Shown here one piece after another: positions 19,315-27,964 of a DNA stretch of 58,193 nt (its first letter is position 1; each line of letters starts with the position of its first letter). Made by a program: the position numbers and the translations under genes. The notes beneath the pieces were generated by a model, which worked only from the letters and a program-made list of their open reading frames with translations, ran no database searches and was not told the DNA's origin. Origin of the DNA: Caulobacter sp. (GTDB taxonomy: Bacteria; Pseudomonadota; Alphaproteobacteria; Caulobacterales; Caulobacteraceae); contig JAUSPV010000094.1 in the NCBI GenBank assembly GCA_030652755.1, forward strand, positions 1 to 58,193. The letters run 5' to 3'.

Positions 19315-20466
19315 ATGGATCGCCGCAGCCTGTTGACCGCCGTCGCCGTGGGTACGATCGCCGGGGCCGGCGCCGGCGTGGCGGCGGCGCGCCTGGCGGG
19401 CGCCTCCGTGGGACCTGATGTCGCCGCCCGGCAGGGCGCGGCGAGCGCGGTGGCGGGCGCGGTGCGTCTGAACATGGTGACCAGCTGGCCCAAGGGCATG
19501 CCGGGTCTGGGCGCATCGGCCGAGCGGGTCGCGGCAAGCGCGCTGGCGCTGTCGGGCGGGACCCTGGACATCAAGGTCTATTCCGCCGGGGAGCTGGTCG
19601 GGCCGTTCGAAGTGTTCGACGCGGTCGCGACAGGCTCCGCCGACCTCTACCACTCGGCGGATTACTACTGGCAAGGCAAGAACCCGGCCTATCCGTTCTT
19701 CACGGCCGTGCCATTCGGCATGAACGCCATGGAGCAGATGGGCTGGCTTGACCACGGCGGAGGGCAGGCGCTGTGGGAGGAGTTGGGCGCCGGCTTCGGC
19801 ATCGTACCCATGGCGGCGGCCAACACCTGCCACCAGGCCGGCGGCTGGTTCAAGCGCGAGATCAACAGCCTGAGCGACTTCCGGGGCCTGAAGATGCGCA
19901 TTCCCGGCATCGGCGGCGAGATGGTCCGCAGGCTCGGGGGGGCGGCGGTGGCCCTGCCCGGCGGCGAGATCTATCCCGCGCTGCAGTCGGGGGTGATCGA
20001 CGCGGCGGAGTTCGTCGGCCCCTGGAATGATCTCGGTCTGGGATTTTACCGCGAGGCCCCCTTCTACTATGCGCCGGGCCTTCAGGAGCCGGGCGCGATC
20101 CTGGCGGTCGGGGTCAACAAAGGCAGATTTGATCGCCTGAGCCGTGAACACCAGGCGATACTGCGCGCCGCGTGCCGGGAAAGCTACATGACCTCCATCG
20201 GCGAGTTCACGTACCAGAACAGCGTCGCGCTGGAGCAGCTTCGCACCAACCACAACATTACTCTGCGCGCCTTTCCCGCCGAAGTGACCGCCGAAGCGGC
20301 CAAGGTGGCCAAGGTGATGTGGGCCGAGGCGGGCGCGGCCGACCCGCTGGCCGGGCGCATCTATGAAAACTGGCTCAAGGCCTATCGCACCATGCGTCCA
20401 TGGATCGAAGGGGCGGAGGCGGCCTACATGTCCACGCGCGCCAAGGCCCTGGACCTCACGCCATGA
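19315..20466 (+). CDS. dctP: TRAP transporter solute-binding protein (DctP family)
   Basis: A 383-residue periplasmic binding protein of a TRAP carrier. The N-terminus has a twin-arginine-like signal (MDRRSLLTAV then a Gly/Ala core to about residue 33). The mature part matches the DctP/TakP group: LNMVTSWPKGMPGLG, YSAGELVGPFEVFDAVATG, and the conserved LKMRIPGIGGEMVRRLGG and EFVGPWNDLG. The arginine in MRIPG normally bonds to the substrate carboxylate, so an organic acid (2-oxo acid-like) is the likely ligand. It overlaps dctQ by 4 nt. Confidence 0.9.
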   Translation: MDRRSLLTAVAVGTIAGAGAGVAAARLAGASVGPDVAARQGAASAVAGAVRLNMVTSWPKGMPGLGASAERVAASALALSGGTLDIKVYSAGELVGPFEVFDAVATGSADLYHSADYYWQGKNPAYPFFTAVPFGMNAMEQMGWLDHGGGQALWEELGAGFGIVPMAAANTCHQAGGWFKREINSLSDFRGLKMRIPGIGGEMVRRLGGAAVALPGGEIYPALQSGVIDAAEFVGPWNDLGLGFYREAPFYYAPGLQEPGAILAVGVNKGRFDRLSREHQAILRAACRESYMTSIGEFTYQNSVALEQLRTNHNITLRAFPAEVTAEAAKVAKVMWAEAGAADPLAGRIYENWLKAYRTMRPWIEGAEAAYMSTRAKALDLTP

Positions 20467-21149
20467 CGATGACGGAGATCGCGGGACCTCTGGGAGCCGT
20501 CAGCCTGGTGATCCTCGGCGGGCTGGCTCCGTTTGTGGCCGCCCCGCTGGCGACGGCGCTGCTTGGCGCGCCGGTGGCCGGGGTGATGCGGGCGTTGATC
20601 GCGTTGGCGGAGGATGTCGCGGCGGCCCTCGGGCGGTTCGCACAGCTCTGCCTGCTGGTCCTGGCGCTGGGAATGCTGAGCGGCGTGATCCTTCGCTATG
20701 TGTTCGGCGAGAGCCTGACGAAGCTGAGCGAGGTGGTGATGTACGCCCACGCGCTGGGCTTCCTGATGGCCGCGCCCGCCGCGCTGATCGGCAACACCCA
20801 TGTGCGGGTGGACATTTTCTATGAAGGTCTGTCGGCCCGGGGCCGGGCGGCGGTGGATGTGGCGGGCTTCACGCTGTTCCTCGCGCCGACGATGGTGCTG
20901 CTCCTGATCTACTGCGGGCCGGTGGTGGAGCTGGCGTGGCGGATCGGCGAGCGCAGCCCCGAGACCGACGGCCTGCCGCTGGTGTTCCTGCTCAAGACAG
21001 CGATGCCGGTGTTCGCCGTGGCCATGCTGGCCGCCGGTGTGGCCCATGCCGGGCGGGCGGCGCTGCGACTGCGCGGGCTTGCCGACGGCGAGGCGGCGGC
21101 CGTCGGTGATGAACCTCAGGCGACGGCCCGGGCCGGGGCGGTGCTCTGA
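20463..21149 (+). CDS. dctQ: TRAP transporter small permease (DctQ)
   Basis: A 228-residue membrane protein with about four to five hydrophobic helices; the DctQ core begins near residue 55 and shows GVILRYVFGESLTKLSEVV and IGNTHVRVDIFYEGLSARGR, both typical of the small subunit. An extra N-terminal hydrophobic helix (about 10-35) is longer than in short DctQ proteins. The start at 20463 overlaps the dctP stop (ATGA), and the stop overlaps the dctM start by one base (TGATG). Confidence 0.88.
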   Translation: MTMTEIAGPLGAVSLVILGGLAPFVAAPLATALLGAPVAGVMRALIALAEDVAAALGRFAQLCLLVLALGMLSGVILRYVFGESLTKLSEVVMYAHALGFLMAAPAALIGNTHVRVDIFYEGLSARGRAAVDVAGFTLFLAPTMVLLLIYCGPVVELAWRIGERSPETDGLPLVFLLKTAMPVFAVAMLAAGVAHAGRAALRLRGLADGEAAAVGDEPQATARAGAVL

Positions 21150-22726
21150 TGGACGTCCACGGCATCCTCGACATCGCCATGTTCCTCACGCTGATCGCAG
21201 CGCTGATGATGGGCTATCCGGTGGCCTTCACCCTGGCGGGCGTGGCGCTGGCCTTTGGCCTGCTGGGCATGGCGCTGGGCATCTTCGAGCCGTCCTACTT
21301 CGCGGCCTTCCCGCAACGGGTGTTCGGCACGATGGGCAATGCGACCCTGACGGCGGTGCCGCTGTTCGTGCTGATGGGCGTGATCCTGGAGCGCTCCCGG
21401 ATCGCGGAAGACCTTCTGACCACCATGGGCGACCTGTTCGGGCGACTGCGCGGGGGGCTGCTCTTCTCCACAACCCTGGTCGGGGCGCTGCTGGCGGCGT
21501 CCACGGGCGTGGTGGGGGCGACGGTTGTCACCATGGGCCTGCTGGCGCTGCCCGCCATGATCCAGCGCGGCTACGATGTGCGGATCGCCACCGGGTCCAT
21601 CGCGGCGTCCGGAACCCTGGGGCAGATCATCCCCCCGTCCATCGTGCTGATCCTGCTGGGGGACGTGCTGGCCAACGCCAACCAGCGCGCCCAGCTGCAG
21701 TTGGGAAAGCCCACAGCCGACGCTGTGTCGGTCGGAGACCTGTTCGCGGGCGCCCTGCTCCCGGGGCTGCTGCTGGTGGCGCTCTATCTGGCCTATCAGG
21801 CGTTTGTCGCCTGGACGCGCCCGGCGGCGGCGCCCGCCGGACAGGGCGAGTACCCGAAGCTCGATCGGGTCGTGCAGGCTCTTGTCGCGCCGCTGCTGCT
21901 GATCCTGGCGGTGCTCGGTTCGATCCTGGCGGGCATCGCCACCGCGACCGAGGCCGCCGCCGTCGGCGCGGCCGGCGCGGCGCTTCTGGCCGGGCACAGG
22001 CTGGAGCGCGATGCGGGCCGGGGGCGAGGGGTGTTGTCCCGCCTGGTGCTCGTCGGCGGCGCGTCGCTGGCATGGCTGGTGGCGCTTCGCATGGTCGTGG
22101 ACACGCCTGCCCTGATCGGTCAGCCTGGCGCGATCGCCCAGCTGGCCGGCTCAGCGGCGATCATCCTGGCGCTGTTGTCGGGCGCGGGCGTGCTCGCCGG
22201 ACTCTGGGCGCTGCATCGGGCCGGCGCCATGGCTCCCGCCCTGACCTCGACCACCAGCATCACCGCCATGGTGTTCACCATTCTGATCGGCGCGGCCCTG
22301 TTCACGCTGGTGTTCCGGGGTCTTGGCGGTGACGACTGGGTGGCGTCGATGCTGGCGGCGGTGCCGGGCGGGCTGACCGGCGCCCTGTTCTTCACCTTCG
22401 CGGTGATGTTCGTGCTGGGGTTCTTCCTCGATTTCATCGAGATCTGCTTCGTCGTCGTCCCCCTGGTGGCGACGCCCTTGATCATCATGGGGGCCGATCC
22501 GGTCTGGCTAGGGGTCATGATGGCTATGGTGCTGCAGACATCCTTCCTCACGCCGCCTTTCGGCTTTGCATTGTTCTACCTGCGGGGCGTCTCGCCGCCG
22601 CAGGTGACGACCTGGGACATCTACCAGGGCGTCGCGCCCTTCATCCTGCTGCAGCTTCTGGCCGTGGCCATCATCTGGCTGGCGCCGTCTGTCGTCACCT
22701 GGCTGCCAGGCCTGCTGTATCGCTGA
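21149..22726 (+). CDS. dctM: TRAP transporter large permease (DctM)
   Basis: A 525-residue polytopic protein, the ion-coupled transport subunit. Family motifs include MMGYPVAFTLAGVALAFG, SYFAAFPQRVFGTMGNATL, AASTGVVGATVVTMGLLALP and SGTLGQIIPPSIVLILLGD. The C-terminal half has DFIEICFVVVPL and LTPPFGFALFYLRG. It is about 90 residues longer than a minimal DctM because of a central insert (roughly 230-340) with extra hydrophobic stretches, as in the larger subgroup paired with DctP/TakP-like binding proteins. A small CGCTGC/GCAGCG hairpin lies just after the stop (22732-22748). Confidence 0.9.
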   Translation: MDVHGILDIAMFLTLIAALMMGYPVAFTLAGVALAFGLLGMALGIFEPSYFAAFPQRVFGTMGNATLTAVPLFVLMGVILERSRIAEDLLTTMGDLFGRLRGGLLFSTTLVGALLAASTGVVGATVVTMGLLALPAMIQRGYDVRIATGSIAASGTLGQIIPPSIVLILLGDVLANANQRAQLQLGKPTADAVSVGDLFAGALLPGLLLVALYLAYQAFVAWTRPAAAPAGQGEYPKLDRVVQALVAPLLLILAVLGSILAGIATATEAAAVGAAGAALLAGHRLERDAGRGRGVLSRLVLVGGASLAWLVALRMVVDTPALIGQPGAIAQLAGSAAIILALLSGAGVLAGLWALHRAGAMAPALTSTTSITAMVFTILIGAALFTLVFRGLGGDDWVASMLAAVPGGLTGALFFTFAVMFVLGFFLDFIEICFVVVPLVATPLIIMGADPVWLGVMMAMVLQTSFLTPPFGFALFYLRGVSPPQVTTWDIYQGVAPFILLQLLAVAIIWLAPSVVTWLPGLLYR

Positions 22727-22787
22727 GGGAGCGCTGCGACCTGCAGCGACAGCGGGATCGCCGCCGGATGCTCCGGCGTCAGCCGGC

Positions 22788-23678
22788 TCAGGACGGCGCG
22801 GCGAGCAGGACCTCGACCGGCACGCCCGCCTCGGCCAGGGCCCTCAGGTCCCGCGGATCGAGGGGACCGGTGACCAGCCGCACCACCTGTCGCCCGGCCT
22901 GGGCCAGGGCGACCAGGGACTCCGGCGTGGCTTCCCCGGGCGTCAGCCGGCCGGCGTCGCGGCGGGCCATGGCCAGGATGCCAGGCTCCACGTCGTCGGG
23001 AATGACCAGCAGGTCGGCCTCGGCCAGCGCCCGGCTGGCGCGCAGGGTCAGGAGGTCGGCCGCGCCCCGTCCGGCCACGAACCGCACCCGTCCCAGCGCC
23101 TTGCCGCCATTGGCGAGCGCCGCGCCGAACAGCCGGTCGGCGGTCGCCATGTCCCCGGCCATGGCCGCCTCGGCCGCCGGGCTGGCCAGCATGTCGCGCA
23201 GGAAGGCGCGGCGCTGGGTCAGGTCGGGGATGGCCTCACGGACAGCGGCCTGATTGCGACGCAGCAGGGCCGCGACCTTGCCGGCGCCCTCGGGAATGCG
23301 GGTCTCGATGGCGTTGCGGATCAGCGAGGCGAGCAGCGGCGCCGAGCCGGCGGTGCCGACGGCGGCCACCACCTCGCCCCGGTCGACCAGGGCCGGGGTG
23401 TGGAAGTCCGACAGCGTGGGGTGATCAACCACATTGACCAGCGCCCGCGCCGCCCGCGCCGCGCCGGCGGCGGCCTGGACGAACAGCTCGTCGCCGGCGA
23501 TGAAGGCCAGGGTCGCGCCGCTGTAGGATCCGGGCAGGAAGGCGGTCGGCCCCTCGACCCTGACGAGCGTGGCGGGCGAGCCGTCGAACAGCCGCGCCTT
23601 GGCGTCCGCCGCCTCACCGGCGCCGGCGACGACGACCTTGCGCCCGGCCAGCGGGAAATAGGCGGGAAATACGTCCAC
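22788..23678 (-). CDS. CysG-like precorrin-2 dehydrogenase with a partial SUMT-like tail
   Basis: A 296-residue protein. The N-terminal two thirds match CysG-B/Met8 (precorrin-2 to sirohydrochlorin, then iron insertion): VDVFPAYFPLAGRKVVVAG, a nucleotide loop AGAGEAADAKA, ALVNVVDHPTLSDFHTPALV with the conserved Asp, and LLASLIRNAIE. About 90 C-terminal residues resemble the start of a uroporphyrinogen methyltransferase (VRFVAGRGAADLLTLRASRAL, then DDVEPGILAMARRDAG) but stop before most of the SAM site. The start is GTG at 23678, behind GGAGCG. It follows the MliC-like gene by 10 nt, so they share a transcript. Confidence 0.78.
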   Translation of the reverse strand: MDVFPAYFPLAGRKVVVAGAGEAADAKARLFDGSPATLVRVEGPTAFLPGSYSGATLAFIAGDELFVQAAAGAARAARALVNVVDHPTLSDFHTPALVDRGEVVAAVGTAGSAPLLASLIRNAIETRIPEGAGKVAALLRRNQAAVREAIPDLTQRRAFLRDMLASPAAEAAMAGDMATADRLFGAALANGGKALGRVRFVAGRGAADLLTLRASRALAEADLLVIPDDVEPGILAMARRDAGRLTPGEATPESLVALAQAGRQVVRLVTGPLDPRDLRALAEAGVPVEVLLAAPS

Positions 23679-23688
23679 TTTCGCTCCG

Positions 23689-24009
23689 TCAGCCCGCCCG
23701 GCAGTTGCTGTAGGGACCGCCGGGGAATCCCGACAGCGTGGCGGTGTCGCCCTTGCCCCAGATCTCGAACTCGTCCGAGGCATAGCGGGCTCCCGACGCC
23801 GACCGCGCGCTCGGCAGCGACTTCGTCACCCCGCCGGCGGAGACCTTCACCCGGTCGCCCGGCTGGTTCCAGGCGGCGGAGAAGCTCTTGCCGCCGGCGC
23901 AGCTGTAGCGCAGCGCGCCGCTGGTCGATCCGGGGGCGGCCTCGACGGTGGCGCAGCCGGCCACGACAAGGGTCGTGATCGTCAGGACGGTGATGAGACT
24001 TCGGCGCAT
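23689..24009 (-). CDS. MliC/PliC-family lysozyme-inhibitor-like lipoprotein
   Basis: A 106-residue lipoprotein (lipobox LVVAGC, mature Cys19). The mature domain fits the membrane-bound inhibitor of c-type lysozyme fold: LRYSCAGGKSFSAAW, then the SGARYAS segment equivalent to the inhibitory SGxxY loop, and a closing cysteine in YSNC that would pair with the Cys of YSC. Such proteins protect peptidoglycan from host or predator lysozyme. It sits between the cytochrome c gene (11 nt upstream) and the CysG-like gene in one operon. Confidence 0.75.
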   Translation of the reverse strand: MRRSLITVLTITTLVVAGCATVEAAPGSTSGALRYSCAGGKSFSAAWNQPGDRVKVSAGGVTKSLPSARSASGARYASDEFEIWGKGDTATLSGFPGGPYSNCRAG

Positions 24010-24020
24010 GGCGCGCTCCG

Positions 24021-24380
24021 CTACTTCTGGGTCTTCAGATAGGTGATGATCGCCGTCCGCGCCTGCGGACTCCCCACCCGATTGAACATCTTCGTGCCGG
24101 GCGCATAGCCGGTCGGGTTGGTCAGGTAGGCGTCCAGCGCCTCATCGGTCCAGGTTCCGCCCTTCTTCGTCAGGCCCGGCGAGTAGCTGTAGCCTGCGGC
24201 CGAGGCCAGTTTGCGGCCCGAAACGCCCTTGAGACTGGGGCCCGCCGGCGTGCTGGGGCCGGTCAGACTGTGACAGGACTTGCACTGGGCGTTGTAGAGG
24301 GCCGCGCCGTCCTGGGCGGCGGCTGCGGCCGGAACGGCGAGGCAGGACAGGGAAAAGGCGGCGGCGAGGATCAGGCGCAT
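24021..24380 (-). CDS. Periplasmic class I c-type cytochrome
   Basis: A 119-residue monohaem cytochrome with a Sec signal peptide (cleaved near AAAAAQDG). The haem site is CKSCH (Cys33, Cys36, His37); the likely axial Met98 lies in GTKMFNRVG. The fold ending TAIITYLKTQK is that of small soluble cytochromes c of the c-550/c2 kind. It is transcribed divergently from the IorAB-type hydroxylase, 179 bp away, and could be its electron acceptor; that link is inferred only from position. Confidence 0.88.
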   Translation of the reverse strand: MRLILAAAFSLSCLAVPAAAAAQDGAALYNAQCKSCHSLTGPSTPAGPSLKGVSGRKLASAAGYSYSPGLTKKGGTWTDEALDAYLTNPTGYAPGTKMFNRVGSPQARTAIITYLKTQK

Positions 24381-24485
24381 GCGGGACTCCGGCTTGGAGG
24401 GGCCAGCCTACCCCGCCTTGTCGCCCCGTGGAAACGCCGGAGACGCCGCGGCGGACCCCAGAAAAATTCGCTGGCCAGTCCCCGG

Positions 24486-24535
24486 CTTAACAACGTTAAG
24501 ATAGCGATGGTCGTGGAACCTTCGCGTTTCGCGAA
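24486..24535. promoter_or_regulatory. Two inverted repeats in the cytochrome/hydroxylase divergent promoter
   Basis: CTTAAC-AAC-GTTAAG (24486-24500) and TTCGCG-TTT-CGCGAA (24521-24535) are perfect 6-3-6 inverted repeats, 20 bp apart, ending 24 bp before the hydroxylase ATG. Their form and place suit operator sites for a dimeric regulator or regulators. The first resembles a CtrA site but has a 5-bp instead of a 7-bp spacer. Confidence 0.45.
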
Positions 24536-24559
24536 AGATCAGATGAGGCAGGCCCGCGA

Positions 24560-25030
24560 ATGGCTATCGCGTTCGAATTGAACGGCAAGGCGGTGACCGT
24601 CACCGCCGAGGACGACACCCCGCTGCTGTGGGTGATCCGGGACGAACTGGGCCTCACCGGCGCCAAGTACGGCTGCGGCGTCGCCCAGTGCGGCGCCTGC
24701 ACGGTGCATGTGAACGGCCAGCCGGCGCGGTCCTGCTCGACCCCGGTCGGCGCCGTGGCGGGCCTGAAGATCACCACGATCGAGGGCCTCGGCGGCCATC
24801 ATCCGGTCCAGCAGGCCTGGGTGAAGGCCGACGTGCCGCAGTGCGGCTACTGCCAGTCGGGCCAGATCATGAGCGCCGTCGCCCTGCTGACCGAGAACAA
24901 GGCCCCCAGCGACGCCGACATCGACGCGGCCATGGCCGGGAACATCTGCCGGTGCGGCACCTACCAGCGCATCCGCGCGGCCATCAAGGACGCGGCCGGC
25001 ATCGCCGCCGCCCTGCCGGCCAAGGCGTGA
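24560..25030 (+). CDS. iorA: (2Fe-2S) small subunit of a molybdenum hydroxylase (IorA type)
   Basis: A 156-residue electron-transfer subunit with two [2Fe-2S] clusters. The plant-ferredoxin-type cluster ligands are Cys39, Cys44, Cys47 and Cys59 ([16 protein letters not shown]); the second cluster uses Cys95, Cys98, Cys130 and Cys132 ([21 protein letters not shown]). It pairs with the catalytic subunit starting 11 bp downstream. Isoquinoline 1-oxidoreductase and membrane-linked aldehyde dehydrogenases share this two-subunit form, so the substrate is open. Confidence 0.93.
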   Translation: MAIAFELNGKAVTVTAEDDTPLLWVIRDELGLTGAKYGCGVAQCGACTVHVNGQPARSCSTPVGAVAGLKITTIEGLGGHHPVQQAWVKADVPQCGYCQSGQIMSAVALLTENKAPSDADIDAAMAGNICRCGTYQRIRAAIKDAAGIAAALPAKA

Positions 25031-25041
25031 GGGAAGCGATC

Positions 25042-27213
25042 ATGAACGCCCATACGCCCGTCGCCAAAGCCGATCCGTCCCGCCGCGAGGTGCTGGTCGT
25101 CGGCGCCGTGGTCGCCGGCAGCAGCCTGCTGGTCGGCTGCTCCATCGGCGACCTGATGAGCATCGGCTCGGAGGCCGAGTTCGGCGCCTTCGGCCCCTTC
25201 ATCAAGATCACCGACGACGGTCAGGTGACCGTTATCTCCAAACACATCGAGTTCGGCCAGGGGAGCCACGCCGGCCTGGCCGCCATCGTCGCCGAGGAGA
25301 TGGACGCAGACTGGAACCGCGTCCGGGTTGAACAGGCCCCGGCGGTCGCCAAGGCCTACGCCAACTCGTTGATGGGCGTGCAGGGCACGGGCGGCAGCAC
25401 CGCCATCGCCAACAGCTGGACCCAGCTGCGCACCGCCGGCGCCGCCGCGCGGGCGATGTTCGTCGAGGCCGCGACGAAGAAGTTCGGCGTTCCGGCGGGC
25501 CAGATCACCGTCAAGGACAGCGTCGTCAGCGGCGGCGGCCAGTCCGCGACCTTCGCCGAGCTGCTGTTCGACGCCAGCAAGGTCAAGCCGCCCAAGGCGC
25601 CGGTTCTCAAGGATCCCAAGGCGTTCACCCTGATCGGCACGGACCGGGTCCGGCGCAAGGACAGCCAGGTCAAGAGCGACGGCTCGGCCCTGTTCACCGC
25701 CGACGTCAAGGAAGACGGTCTGCTGACCGCCGTGGTCGCCCACGCCCCGCGGTTCGGCGGCAAGGTGAAAAGCTTCGACGACACGGCGGCCCGCAAGGTC
25801 AAGGGCGTGGTCGACGTGGTCGAGATTCCCAGCGGCGTCGCCGTGGTGGCGACCGGGACCTGGGCGGCGCTCAAGGGCCGCGAGGCGCTGAAGGTCGAAT
25901 GGGATGACTCGAAGGCCGAGACGCGGTCGTCCGACCAGATCATGGCCGAGTACCGCGCCGCCGCCGCCGGCAAGGGCCCCGAGGACCTGAAGTGGACGCC
26001 GTTCGATTCGAAGGGCGACGCCTCCAGCGCGACCGGCGAGGTCTTCGAGGCGACCTACGACTTCCCCTATCTCGCCCATGCGACCATGGAGCCGATGAAC
26101 TGCGTGGCCCTGGTCAAGGGCAACAACGCCACCCTGACCTTCGGCTCGCAGGCGCCCACCCTCGACCAGCTGAACACGGCGAAGATCGTCGGCAACCTGC
26201 CGGGCGCGATCAAGATCGAGACCCTGTTTGCCGGCGGCTCGTTCGGCCGCCGCGCCAACTTCCAGTCCGACTATGTCGTCGAGTGCGTCCACATCGCCAA
26301 GAAGGCGGGCAAGGGCAAGCCGGTGAAGCTGATCTGGACGCGCGAGGACGACATGCGCGCCGGCTACTTCCGGCCCATCGTCCACCACGCGCTGAAGATC
26401 ACGGTCGACAAGGACGGCTACCCGGCGACCTGGACCCACCGCATCGTCACCCAGTCCCTGATGAAGGGCTCTCCGACCGGCGTGCCGGAGCTGGACGAGA
26501 CCGCCGTCGAGGGCGCCCACGGCTCGCCCTATCTGAAGGCCACGCCGGTCGTCGACGCCCAGCTGGCGCTGCCCGAGGTCGGGGTGCCGGTGCTCTGGTG
26601 GCGCTCGGTCGGCGCGACCCACACGGCCCACGTCATGGAGCACACCATCGACCAGCTGGCCCGCAAGGCCGGCAAGGATCCGGTCGAGTACCGCCGTGTC
26701 CTGTTCACCCGGGCCGGCGCCAAGCGGCACCTGGCGGTCCTCGACCTGGCGCTGTCCAAGGCCGGGCCGGTCCCCGGCGGCCAGTTCCGCGGCGTGGCCG
26801 TGCATGAGTCATTCGGCTCGGTGGTCGCCCAGATCGCCGACGTCAGCCTGGCGGAGGGCGCCGACCCGAAGGTCAACCGCGTGGTCACAGCCATCGACTG
26901 CGGCACGGCCATCTCGCCCGACCAGATCGCGGCCCAGATGGAGGGCGGCACCTGCTACGGCCTGTCGGCGGCTCTGTACGGCGAGGTCACGCTCAAGGAC
27001 GGTGCGGTCCAGGAGACCAACTTCGACTCCTATCGCGTGCTGAGGCTGCCCGAGGCTCCGATCGTCGAAACCCACGTCCTGCCGTCGGGCAATCCGCCCA
27101 GCGGCGTGGGCGAGCCGGGCACCCCGGTGATCACCGCCGCCCTGGCGAATGCGATGCTGGCGGCGGGGCAGGCGCCGGTGACGCGGCTGCCGATCGTGAG
27201 GGCGGTGGCGTAG
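25042..27213 (+). CDS. iorB: Molybdopterin-binding large subunit (IorB type)
   Basis: A 723-residue catalytic subunit of the xanthine-oxidase family in the isoquinoline 1-oxidoreductase/aldehyde dehydrogenase group, which binds a cytidine-dinucleotide form of the cofactor. The N-terminus has a twin-arginine-like signal (SRREVLVVGAVVAG) ending in LLVGC, which could be a lipobox. Cofactor loops include VQGTGGSTAIA, FAGGSFGRRANFQSDY and IDCGTAISPDQIA. The catalytic glutamate is Glu691 in GVGEPGTPV. The signal implies export of the folded complex, which fits a periplasmic cytochrome as electron acceptor. The start at 25042 is the ATG before the signal. Confidence 0.9.
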   Translation: MNAHTPVAKADPSRREVLVVGAVVAGSSLLVGCSIGDLMSIGSEAEFGAFGPFIKITDDGQVTVISKHIEFGQGSHAGLAAIVAEEMDADWNRVRVEQAPAVAKAYANSLMGVQGTGGSTAIANSWTQLRTAGAAARAMFVEAATKKFGVPAGQITVKDSVVSGGGQSATFAELLFDASKVKPPKAPVLKDPKAFTLIGTDRVRRKDSQVKSDGSALFTADVKEDGLLTAVVAHAPRFGGKVKSFDDTAARKVKGVVDVVEIPSGVAVVATGTWAALKGREALKVEWDDSKAETRSSDQIMAEYRAAAAGKGPEDLKWTPFDSKGDASSATGEVFEATYDFPYLAHATMEPMNCVALVKGNNATLTFGSQAPTLDQLNTAKIVGNLPGAIKIETLFAGGSFGRRANFQSDYVVECVHIAKKAGKGKPVKLIWTREDDMRAGYFRPIVHHALKITVDKDGYPATWTHRIVTQSLMKGSPTGVPELDETAVEGAHGSPYLKATPVVDAQLALPEVGVPVLWWRSVGATHTAHVMEHTIDQLARKAGKDPVEYRRVLFTRAGAKRHLAVLDLALSKAGPVPGGQFRGVAVHESFGSVVAQIADVSLAEGADPKVNRVVTAIDCGTAISPDQIAAQMEGGTCYGLSAALYGEVTLKDGAVQETNFDSYRVLRLPEAPIVETHVLPSGNPPSGVGEPGTPVITAALANAMLAAGQAPVTRLPIVRAVA

Positions 27214-27234
27214 GTCGTTTCAGGGGCCTTCCGG

Positions 27235-27322
27235 GGTTCGACACGCGCTTCGCGCTGCTCACCATGACGTACTCGGAACACGCCATCCTGAGCAGCCTCC
27301 GCAGCGGGCGTGTCGAAGGACG
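27235..27322. repeat. Intergenic palindromic repeat (CATCCTGAGCAGC type)
   Basis: The left arm (TTCGACACGCGCTTCGCGC, then TGCTCACCATG) is an imperfect reverse complement of the right arm (CATCCTGAGCAGC ... GGGCGTGTCGAAGG). It fills the gap between the convergent iorB and mocA genes. A second copy is at 36961-37068. Repeats of this wording are common in Caulobacter and related genomes. Confidence 0.7.
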
Positions 27323-27338
27323 CACGGCCCTTCCCTCG

Positions 27339-27935
27339 TCACCCGGCCTTCACATCGACATCAAACAGCACGCCGGCATCATCAACCGGCACCAGCGCCA
27401 GGTCCTCGCCCAGGGCGTCGAGCAGCTTGCCGGCGCCCCGGTCGCCGGTCTGGGTCTTCAGGACCGCGAAGAGCTTCGACCCGAACAGCACCGGATGCCC
27501 GCGCCGCTCGCCATGCACCGGCGCGGCCGCCCAGGCGCCGGCGGCAAGGGCCAGCACCAGCCTGGCGGGCACGTCGTGGGAAACCTTCGGCATGTCGCCC
27601 AGGAAGATGAAGGCCCCGGCGCAGTCGCGGGGCAGGCCCGCGACCCCGGCCCGCATCGAGGCGGCCATGCCCTCCTCGTGCTCGCGGGCGTGGATCATTC
27701 GCAGGCGCGGGGCCTGTCCGGTGCGGCTGGCGTAGCGGCTGGCCGCCTCCAGAACCCGCCCGTCCGCGCCCCAGACCACGCTGACCGTGCGGGCGGGCGA
27801 GGCGAAGGCCGTCGCCAGCGCGGCGTCCAGCAACACGCCGTCGCCCCATGGCGAGGTCAGCTTGCCGCCGCCGAAGCGCTTTCCCGCCCCGGCGGCCAAT
27901 ACGATGGCGTCGAGTGCATCTACCCCTGTCGCCAT
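27339..27935 (-). CDS. mocA: Molybdenum cofactor cytidylyltransferase
   Basis: A 198-residue MobA-like nucleotidyltransferase. The nucleotide loop is [16 protein letters not shown] and the metal-binding segment is [22 protein letters not shown] is the substrate-side motif of the MocA group, which adds CMP to molybdopterin to give the MCD cofactor used by xanthine-oxidase-family enzymes. That fits the IorAB hydroxylase immediately upstream on the opposite strand. It diverges from moaA with 29 bp between. A GMP-adding MobA cannot be fully excluded, but the neighbours favour MocA. Confidence 0.82.
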   Translation of the reverse strand: MATGVDALDAIVLAAGAGKRFGGGKLTSPWGDGVLLDAALATAFASPARTVSVVWGADGRVLEAASRYASRTGQAPRLRMIHAREHEEGMAASMRAGVAGLPRDCAGAFIFLGDMPKVSHDVPARLVLALAAGAWAAAPVHGERRGHPVLFGSKLFAVLKTQTGDRGAGKLLDALGEDLALVPVDDAGVLFDVDVKAG

Positions 27936-27964
27936 GTCGCCCCCCGGCCTATTCTGATCGTCAG

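Noticed and set aside
24486-24500. CtrA binding site upstream of iorA
   Set aside because: The two TTAA halves are 5 bp apart; the full CtrA site needs 7 bp. It is kept only as an operator-like palindrome.
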